Assembly: GCA_039029915.1 (NCBI GenBank)
Contig: JBCCFD010000256.1
Span: forward strand, 1 to 10,920
Source: QQUD01 sp039029915
Lineage (GTDB): Bacteria > Chloroflexota > Anaerolineae > Promineifilales > Promineifilaceae
Direction: 5' to 3'
Length of the DNA stretch: 10,920 nucleotides
In this document: in pieces, positions 6,447-10,920 of the stretch
How the letters are laid out: each line of letters begins with the position of its first letter
Numbering within the stretch: position 1 is the first letter of the stretch
Translations under genes and position numbers: made by a program
Notes under the pieces: generated by a model
What the model saw: the letters and a program-made list of their open reading frames with translations, nothing else
Databases searched by the model: none
What the model was told of the DNA's origin: nothing

Positions 6447-6504
6447 TTTTTTATCATAATAGAGCTAGAGTTCGTAATATATGACCAACAATAGGAGGTT
6501 GAGG

Positions 6505-7554
6505 ATGGGTGCAACACATTTTGAAATAACGGATGCAGAACGGCAGGCGGGTTCGCTTTCGTCGGACAAGCTTCAAAAGATTAAACAAAGCTTTGAAACG
6601 GACGGATATGCAGTTGTTAGTCGGTTTATTTCGCCTGAGACTTGCGACCTGCTCACCAAGGCGGTGCATGAAGATGTAGACTTGATTCGCCAAAAAGATG
6701 AAATGACCACCCATGAACAACGAACGGGCAAAGGTCATCTCCAGCTAGGGTTGCGTCGCTATGCCCCCTTTGTGAAATCTGAACTTGTTGCCAATCCGCT
6801 GATTGAAAGCGTAGTGGCTACCCTACTGGGGAAAGGGGCTTGGCTCGGTTTTTATAGCGGCAATGTCAACACGCCGGGCAGCGGGTATCAACCGCTCCAT
6901 TACGACCGCCCCTACGCTTGGAAAACGGAAGAAGAAGCCACGGCCGCGGGGCAGCCTTGGCCACCTCCTACAATTACGCTATCCTGCTCGGTTGCCTTAT
7001 TCGATATTACGGAAGAGGGTGGCGCGACTGAAATTTATCCTGGGACGCATAAAGAAACGGCCGTCTCCAGCTGGCCGCGCGGCGAACGGGTCGAGTACCA
7101 CCCTGACCTGATTGCCCAATGGGGCCCACCTGACCGCATGGAGATTCCGGCTGGTGGTATCTGCTTTAGAGACCCGCGCATGTGGCATCGGGGCGTGCCC
7201 AATCACAAAGACAGAGCCCGCCCCATGATCGCCCTCACCTACCACTCTGGCTTGGCTAAACATTGGCGCGGGCTTTTGGCACCAGAAATGAGCGACGAAG
7301 AGCGTCAACGGTGTGCGGCAGACCCGACCTTGCGTTTATTGGACAGCGGAGAATTGGGAGACGGCCGTTTAGTCTTCGACGCTAGCGCTCGGGAAGCCTT
7401 TGAAGCCACCAAAAACCTGCACGGCATTCATCGCAACGCTCGCTTTTTAGACAAGGAACATACCCCCAACCACTTCCTCGATTCACACTTTTTAGGCGGG
7501 GCACGCATTGTGCCAAAAGGTCAGGTTACACCTTGGCCAGAAAATGACGGTTAA
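6505..7554 (+). CDS. PhyH-family Fe(II)/2-oxoglutarate oxygenase
   Basis: A 349-residue phytanoyl-CoA dioxygenase-like protein. The iron triad is H132 and D134 in QPLHYDRPYAW and H228 in RMWHRGVPNH; R239 (RARPMI) is the likely 2-oxoglutarate contact. The segment ITEEGGATEIYPGTHK (about 168-183) is the typical PhyH strand-turn. Start: an in-frame ATG at 6481 lacks a ribosome binding site, while AGGAGG at 6493-6498 lies six bases before the ATG at 6505, so the shorter form is chosen. The family hydroxylates or halogenates small molecules, often in secondary metabolism; the substrate here is unknown. It belongs to the same fold superfamily as the two flanking IPNS-like enzymes but is not closely related. 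Tandem stops TAATAA end it. Palindromes lie at 7056-7065 and 7370-7379. Confidence 0.9.
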   Translation: MGATHFEITDAERQAGSLSSDKLQKIKQSFETDGYAVVSRFISPETCDLLTKAVHEDVDLIRQKDEMTTHEQRTGKGHLQLGLRRYAPFVKSELVANPLIESVVATLLGKGAWLGFYSGNVNTPGSGYQPLHYDRPYAWKTEEEATAAGQPWPPPTITLSCSVALFDITEEGGATEIYPGTHKETAVSSWPRGERVEYHPDLIAQWGPPDRMEIPAGGICFRDPRMWHRGVPNHKDRARPMIALTYHSGLAKHWRGLLAPEMSDEERQRCAADPTLRLLDSGELGDGRLVFDASAREAFEATKNLHGIHRNARFLDKEHTPNHFLDSHFLGGARIVPKGQVTPWPENDG

Positions 7555-7626
7555 TAAATTTTGCTTCTATTGATTAAAAGTAACGGTTCAGAACGCGCGC
7601 CGGAATTTTAAACCCAACGGCAAAAA

Positions 7627-7641
7627 TAATTTTAAAAATTA
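7627..7641. repeat. AT-rich perfect dyad
   Basis: TAATTTT-A-AAAATTA is a perfect 7-bp inverted repeat with a single central base, in the 166-base gap between the PhyH and aldo/keto reductase genes. It could be a protein-binding site or part of a promoter upstream of the reductase. No strong -10/-35 pair is seen. Confidence 0.3.
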
Positions 7642-7682
7642 AAGAAAGAAAAGCCGCTGCACTTTCTGAATCTCAGCATTAA

Positions 7683-7710
7683 AAATCGCAAATCGCAAAT
7701 CGTAAATTGA
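7683..7710. repeat. 7-bp tandem repeat, AAATCGC type
   Basis: Four consecutive heptamers read AAATCGC (7683-7689), AAATCGC (7690-7696), AAATCGT (7697-7703) and AAATTGA (7704-7710), decaying toward the gene. The last unit runs into the AAGGA ribosome binding site (7710-7714) of the aldo/keto reductase, so copy-number change would shift sequence just upstream of its start. Confidence 0.7.
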
Positions 7711-7720
7711 AGGAAAACCG

Positions 7721-8701
7721 ATGGAATACAAACGACTTGGAAAAACCGGCCTCAAAGTCTCCCGCCTCTGTTTGGGCATGATGAGCTATGGCACGTCTCA
7801 ATGGCGCGACTGGGTGCTCGATGAGCCTGAAAGCCGTGAATTTATCAAAGCCGCAATCGAAGCAGGTATCAACTTTTTTGACACGGCCGATTGGTACGCC
7901 ACCGGCGTTAGCGAAGAAGTCACCGGACGGGCTCTGCGTGATTTTGCCCGTCGTGAAGATGTCATCATCGGCACTAAATTTTTTTACCCGATGAGCGACG
8001 ATATCAACGATCGCGGCATGTCGCGCCACCACATCATGAACTCCGTCGAAAAATCTCTCAAGCGACTCGGTACAGATTATATCGATCTATACATTGTGCA
8101 TCGTCTTGATCCTGAAACACCGCTGGAGGAGATGCTCGAAGCGCTCAATGATCTAATCAGGCAGGGCAAGGTGCGCTACATCGGTGCCTCTCAAATGGAG
8201 GCGTGGCGCTTTGCCAAATGTTTATATCTTTCTGAACTTAAAGGATGGTCTCGCTTTGTGTCGATGCAAAATCACTACAACCTTATCTACCGTGAGGAGG
8301 AACGAGAAATGATACCCCTTTGCGAGGAAGAGGGTGTGGGATTGACCCCTTACAGCCCGCTCGCCCGAGGCTTTTTAGCCGGTAGTCAAAAGCGATTTGA
8401 GGAAGGCACGAAGCGCACCCAATCAGATGTTTTTATTGATGATTACTATTTTCAGGGGTCAGATACGGCCGTTGTCGAGCGGGTTGTCCAATTAGCCGCC
8501 AAACACGACGTTTCACCCGCCCAAATCGCCCTCGCTTGGATCCTGCATCAACCCACCGTCACCGCCCCTATCGTTGGTGCCACCAAAATGCACCACCTCA
8601 CCCAAGCCATTGATGCGCTTAACATCAGCCTCACCGCCGAAGAACTTGCCTACCTTGAAGAACCCTATGTTCCCCATCCAGTCATTGGTCCGGAGCGATA
8701 A
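7721..8701 (+). CDS. Aldo/keto reductase
   Basis: A 326-residue TIM-barrel NAD(P)H-dependent carbonyl reductase. The catalytic tetrad is complete: D54 and Y59 (FFDTADWYATG), K86 (IIGTKFF) and H127 (DLYIVHRLD). The C-terminal cofactor-binding region ITAPIVGATK-like (APIVGATKMHHLTQA) is also present. The pattern LTPYSPLARGFLAG (about 209-222) and QNHYNLIYREEEREM are typical of the large bacterial group related to potassium-channel beta subunits and YghZ-like reductases. Start: AAGGA at 7710-7714 lies six bases before the ATG. It sits between oxygenase genes on the same strand, with gaps of 166 and 287 bases, so it may have its own transcript. It could reduce a carbonyl made by one of the oxygenases; this is inferred from context. 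A palindrome lies at 8464-8473. Confidence 0.93.
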   Translation: MEYKRLGKTGLKVSRLCLGMMSYGTSQWRDWVLDEPESREFIKAAIEAGINFFDTADWYATGVSEEVTGRALRDFARREDVIIGTKFFYPMSDDINDRGMSRHHIMNSVEKSLKRLGTDYIDLYIVHRLDPETPLEEMLEALNDLIRQGKVRYIGASQMEAWRFAKCLYLSELKGWSRFVSMQNHYNLIYREEEREMIPLCEEEGVGLTPYSPLARGFLAGSQKRFEEGTKRTQSDVFIDDYYFQGSDTAVVERVVQLAAKHDVSPAQIALAWILHQPTVTAPIVGATKMHHLTQAIDALNISLTAEELAYLEEPYVPHPVIGPER

Positions 8702-8716
8702 GAGTAAAGAGAAAGT

Positions 8717-8824
8717 GGAGAACAAAAAGTATCTTGAAATAAAACAGCTTCGTATCAGTTTTTGTTCTCCTGTATGTAATTTTCATTTTGTGCTCAGGAA
8801 GTCAAGATACTTTCTGAAAATTAC
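8717..8824. other. Twin hairpins with mutually complementary loops
   Basis: Three perfect inverted repeats interlock. Helix A: GGAGAACAAAAA (8717-8728) with TTTTTGTTCTCC (8759-8770), 12 bp. Helix C: GTAATTTTCA (8776-8785) with TGAAAATTAC (8815-8824), 10 bp. Helix B joins the two loops: GTATCTTGA (8729-8737, loop of A) is complementary to TCAAGATAC (8802-8810, loop of C), and three more pairs are possible if A opens. The layout is that of a kissing-loop or pseudoknotted RNA. It begins 16 bases after the aldo/keto reductase stop and ends about 165 bases before the next start codon. It could be a 3'-end structure, a leader element or a separate small RNA. No known RNA family or mobile element is recognised. 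Confidence 0.55.
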
Positions 8825-8840
8825 TTAGAAACGTGTTGTT

Positions 8841-8896
8841 GGGATTTATCCCGAATATGAGCTAAAGCTAGAGGGAGGCATTTGCCAACGCTCTAG
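8841..8896. other. Two further small hairpins upstream of second IPNS-like gene
   Basis: GGGAT / ATCCC (8841-8845 with 8848-8852) is a tight dyad. CTAGAG / CTCTAG (8868-8873 with 8891-8896) encloses GGCA / TGCC (8877-8880 with 8883-8886), giving a nested hairpin. Together with the twin hairpins before them they make most of the 287-base gap 8702-8988 foldable. Their role is unknown. Confidence 0.35.
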
Positions 8897-8920
8897 ATAA
8901 AATAACAATTTAATTTACTG

Positions 8921-8972
8921 ACTGGCTGAAAGGCTGAAAGGCTGACTAGCTATTAGCCTACAGCTCTCAGCC
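8921..8972. repeat. GGCTGAAA tandem repeat with flanking inverted arm
   Basis: GGCTGAAA is repeated at 8924-8931 and 8932-8939, then GGCTGACT at 8940-8947. GGCTGA (8940-8945) is matched by TCAGCC at 8967-8972, so the block can also fold back. Short GGCTGA/AGCTGA-type repeats of this sort are, from memory, scattered between genes in some environmental genomes. The ribosome binding site AGGA (8977-8980) of the next gene follows five bases later. Confidence 0.55.
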
Positions 8973-8988
8973 CAAAAGGAACTTTCCC

Positions 8989-9948
8989 ATGTCCCAAAAT
9001 CCCATTCCCATTATTGATGTTTCTCCCTTGTTTGGTAATGACACTGCCGCGCGAGACGCAGTTGACCGGCAAATTGGTCAGGCGTGTGAGACGATGTCAT
9101 CCTTTATGGTTACTGGTTTGCCCGATGCCCTTAAGCCTGACGAAGAGAAAATGAACCTTTTCTTCTCGCTGTTCCATCAGTCAGAAGAGATCAAAATGCA
9201 CATGAGCAATCGATTCTCAAATCCTAACAGCACGCGAGGGTATCGCGGACTGCGGCGCAATCCAGAAGATTTAAACAGCAAGCAATTTTTTGATATGGGA
9301 CCAGAGCCAACCGTTAAGGCCCCTCCGATTGATGGCATCAAGGCCGCTATCGAACACAATGAATGGCCGACTGAGGAGCAAATGCCCGGCTGGAAAGAGG
9401 GAATGATCAACTACTTCAACACCTTTGAAACGTTTGGCATCTTGCTTATTGAATCGATTGCCCGCTATCTTAAAGTAGACGCCTCTGCCGCTGCCGCTCG
9501 GTATGCCGAAAGTAACTCAACGCTGCGATTACTCCATTATCCTGACCAAAAAGCCAAAAACCTGCGGGATGATGGGGGCGTCAAACGCCCTGAAATCCAC
9601 GACGCACACACCGACAACGACGGGCTCGCCATTTTGTGGCAGGATGCGAAGGGGCTGCAAATGCAATCTCCGGCCGGGGAGTGGAACTATATTCCTAAGG
9701 TTGAAGAAGGATATTCAGTGCATCTAGGTGATGCGCTAGAGGCGCAGACTAACGGCCGTTTACTCGCGACCCCCCATCGCGTTTTAGGGCAGGGTGTTAA
9801 GCGTCGCTCCATCGCCTTCTTTTTAGAACCAGGGCTGTACGGTAGCATACGGCCGTTTTCCGTCGATGGTGTCGAAGAAGAGGTCAAGCTGGAAGACACC
9901 TACGGCGAATCGATTATGAAAACATTGCGTGCCTCTGGGCGAGCATAA
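8989..9948 (+). CDS. Second Fe(II)/2-oxoglutarate oxygenase, IPNS-like paralog
   Basis: A 319-residue member of the same PcbC/IPNS-like family as the gene at 5361. The iron triad is H207 and D209 (IHDAHTDNDGLAILWQ) and H263 (LATPHRVL). The 2-oxoglutarate pair is canonical R272-x-S274 in RRSIAFFLEP. RLLHYP is at 180-185. The N-terminus PIPIIDVSPLF is the DIOX_N start. AGGA at 8977-8980 lies eight bases before the ATG. It heads a tight run: the next gene starts six bases after its stop, and the two after that overlap. A signal for the cluster therefore probably acts through the structured region upstream. The middle third (substrate-facing) differs most from the paralog, so the two enzymes probably take different substrates or act in sequence. 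Palindromes lie at 9751-9760 and 9848-9857. Confidence 0.93.
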   Translation: MSQNPIPIIDVSPLFGNDTAARDAVDRQIGQACETMSSFMVTGLPDALKPDEEKMNLFFSLFHQSEEIKMHMSNRFSNPNSTRGYRGLRRNPEDLNSKQFFDMGPEPTVKAPPIDGIKAAIEHNEWPTEEQMPGWKEGMINYFNTFETFGILLIESIARYLKVDASAAAARYAESNSTLRLLHYPDQKAKNLRDDGGVKRPEIHDAHTDNDGLAILWQDAKGLQMQSPAGEWNYIPKVEEGYSVHLGDALEAQTNGRLLATPHRVLGQGVKRRSIAFFLEPGLYGSIRPFSVDGVEEEVKLEDTYGESIMKTLRASGRA

Positions 9949-9954
9949 GCCTAT

Positions 9955-10416
9955 ATGGAAGCGCTTATTGAATTTTTAGTTGAGGCGCGGCGGATCACTT
10001 ATGCCATCCCGCACGGAACGGCCGTTGGTGATGGCACCCAGCAAATGATTTACGACCGAGACGATTGGGGATATCGAGATCGGTACGCAGGCTACAATCC
10101 CTACGGTGGGCACGAGCTCGTTTGGCACAAGGGCAGAGTTGTTTGGATGAAGAACTATATGGCTGAGGTGCTTTCTAATATCCGGCCAATGGCTGAGATT
10201 TATGCGTTTCAACGAGAAGTTCTCGGTCAACCTGACCCAACTCATCTCATGCGAGGGCCAGCTCATTACGAGAATGGCGCCTACCGCTATAAGAATAATG
10301 TGCAAGGCGATCTAGCTTTTTTTACCGGTCAAGAGTTCATTAATTATAAAGGAAAGACCGTTTACCAAATGACATTCCATGGCGGAACAATAGGAAATCA
10401 AAAAAATGAAGAATAG
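9955..10416 (+). CDS. DUF5680-domain protein
   Basis: A 153-residue protein that is essentially one DUF5680 domain. Visible family traits are an N-terminal LIEFLVEARRITYA helix, the aromatic stretch WGYRDRYAGYNPYGGHELVW (about 40-59), VWMKNYMAEV, and the C-terminal FFTGQEFINYKGKTVYQMTFHGG. The domain has no assigned reaction; in other bacteria it is often attached to an XRE-type DNA-binding domain and looks like a ligand-binding module. No helix-turn-helix is present here. The ATG follows the oxygenase stop by six bases with no good ribosome binding site, so it is probably translated by coupling to that gene. Its 3' end overlaps the ASCH gene by 11 bases. A palindrome lies at 10017-10026. Confidence 0.8.
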   Translation: MEALIEFLVEARRITYAIPHGTAVGDGTQQMIYDRDDWGYRDRYAGYNPYGGHELVWHKGRVVWMKNYMAEVLSNIRPMAEIYAFQREVLGQPDPTHLMRGPAHYENGAYRYKNNVQGDLAFFTGQEFINYKGKTVYQMTFHGGTIGNQKNEE

Positions 10417-10786
10417 TGTGCATCCGCATCGAATCAAATGGGATAACTCTATCCTTGTTGAGCAAATTATAAACGGCCGTAAAACCGCCACCGCCTGGCC
10501 TATCGAATCCAGTTTAGGCGTAGACGAGTACAACACCCCCCTCCATGTTGGGCTGATTTACACTATTTTTGATAAGGAAACAAAGCCTCGCTGTCAGATT
10601 CGGGTAACGGCCGTTGAGTTAGCCACATGGGGTGCAATCCCTGAACGACTGTGGCGCGAAGACCCAGCTTTTTCAGGGGAGGTCAGTTTATCAGCGTTTA
10701 TTGATGACCATAACGACTACTTTGGACACCCAAATGATGAGTTTGAATTTCTAGCAATTTATTTTGAATTAGTGGCCATTTTATGA
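10406..10786 (+). CDS. ASCH-domain protein
   Basis: A 126-residue protein matching the ASCH fold (PUA-like beta barrel). It has the signature GRKTAT (24-29) near the N-terminus, a central ETKPRCQIRVTAVELATWGAIP, then YFGHPNDEFEFLAIYFELV at the C-terminus. ASCH proteins bind nucleosides or RNA, and E. coli YqfB hydrolyses N4-acetylcytidine; K26 and T27 lie at positions used by such enzymes. Its start overlaps the end of the DUF5680 gene by 11 bases, with AGGA upstream within that gene, and its TGA overlaps the next ATG (ATGA at 10783-10786). It is therefore in a coupled unit. A one-mismatch palindrome (10472-10481) encodes the N-G-R-K of the signature, and a full copy lies at 10606-10615. Confidence 0.82.
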   Translation: MKNSVHPHRIKWDNSILVEQIINGRKTATAWPIESSLGVDEYNTPLHVGLIYTIFDKETKPRCQIRVTAVELATWGAIPERLWREDPAFSGEVSLSAFIDDHNDYFGHPNDEFEFLAIYFELVAIL

Positions 10787-10920
10787 CCCCATTTACTTTT
10801 GTTCTAGATTGGTATTTGAACTGTCAATTTGCCGGACTGATTTGGGCACGGGATAAAGGAGTGTATGCCAAAGCCGGGCTTGATGTTACCCTTGTTGACC
10901 CGCATGATTTTCTAAAGACC
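10783..10920 (+). CDS. THI5/NMT1-like binding protein, 5' part only
   Basis: Forty-six codons to the window edge read as the start of an SsuA/THI5 (NMT1-like) periplasmic-binding fold: FVLDWYLNCQFAGLIWARDKGVYAKAGLDV. This matches the conserved first strand and the ARDKG-x-Y-x-x-AGLDV helix-strand of the family. Relatives bind thiamin-pyrimidine precursors, nitrate/sulfonates or aromatic compounds for ABC uptake; fungal Thi5 is itself the pyrimidine-forming enzyme. The ATG overlaps the ASCH stop codon (ATGA), so translation is coupled. The conserved fold starts at residue 4, leaving no room for a signal peptide or lipobox, which is odd for an exported solute-binding protein. The rest lies outside the window. 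Confidence 0.78.
   Translation, partial: MTPFTFVLDWYLNCQFAGLIWARDKGVYAKAGLDVTLVDPHDFLKT

Larger units (their letters stand above)
1296..10615. repeat. Highly iterated palindrome AACGGCCGTT (16 core copies)
   Basis: The core ACGGCCGT occurs 16 times. Full decamers AACGGCCGTT begin at 1296, 2702, 2848, 3422, 4357, 4670, 5507, 9751, 10017 and 10606. Copies with one changed end base begin at 5401, 7056, 7370, 8464, 9848 and 10472. About 0.17 core copies are expected in this length with equal base frequencies. Fifteen lie in genes of both orientations and one in the promoter spacer before the MFS gene. Within genes they use all three codon phases: Thr-Ala-Val eight times, Asn/Asp-Gly-Arg four times, Arg-Pro three times. 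The DNA word, not the protein, is therefore what is conserved. Nearly matching copies occur at 3058 and 6938. The pattern is like HIP1 of cyanobacteria. Confidence 0.9.

Noticed and set aside
6481..6504. Upstream ATG at 6481 for the PhyH gene.
   Set aside because: It has no ribosome binding site, while AGGAGG lies six bases before the ATG at 6505, and the extra eight residues are basic and unlike the family.
8717..8824. Interlocked inverted repeats read as a miniature transposon, integron attC site or CRISPR fragment.
   Set aside because: There is no target-site duplication, no repeated unit with regular spacing and no core site pattern; the arms pair locally as hairpins, so a structured RNA or DNA element fits better.

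Overview
The window looks like a moderate-GC, gene-dense bacterial chromosome segment. It holds eleven complete or near-complete protein genes, a decayed toxin-antitoxin pair and a gene cut by the right edge. I see no RNA genes, transposase, phage gene or CRISPR array. Three things point, without proof, to a Chloroflexota-like or other metagenome-derived filamentous bacterium: the gene families (DinB, AraC_N-type regulator, DUF5680, ASCH, THI5/NMT1-like, 'addiction module component' antitoxin), short intergenic repeats of the CTCTGCG, AAATCGC and GGCTGAAA kinds, and one very frequent palindrome. No phylogenetic marker is present, so the phylum is a guess. Layout, left part (3-4049): a DinB-family protein converges on an AraC-family regulator, and their stop codons pair with each other in one hairpin. 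The regulator is divergent from an FSP1/AIFM2-like FAD oxidoreductase; the shared upstream region has repeated CACAAT/ATTGTG half-sites that could be the regulator's operator. An MFS transporter follows, with a near-consensus promoter. Middle (4085-5124, minus strand): a transglutaminase-like protein whose usual third catalytic residue is not Asp, and upstream of it a small antitoxin followed by only the C-terminal third of a RelE/ParE-type toxin. Right part (5361-10920, plus strand): an accessory metabolic cluster. It has two paralogous isopenicillin-N-synthase-like Fe(II)/2-oxoglutarate oxygenases, a PhyH-type oxygenase and an aldo/keto reductase. The second IPNS-like gene is tightly packed with a DUF5680 protein, an ASCH-domain protein and a THI5/NMT1-like binding protein (gap of 6 bases, then overlaps of 11 and 4 bases). 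Oxygenases, a carbonyl reductase, a pyrimidine-precursor-type binding protein and a nucleoside-binding ASCH fold suggest uptake and oxidative remodelling of a small heterocycle, perhaps a pyrimidine or thiamin-related compound. That is inference only. The most striking sequence-level signal is the palindrome AACGGCCGTT. Its core ACGGCCGT occurs 16 times in 10.9 kb (about 0.17 expected with equal base frequencies), in all three codon phases, on genes of both strands and in a promoter spacer. It behaves like the HIP1 repeats of cyanobacteria. The leaders of both IPNS-like genes also hold unusual sets of long perfect inverted repeats, including a two-hairpin, loop-to-loop complementary arrangement at 8717-8824.
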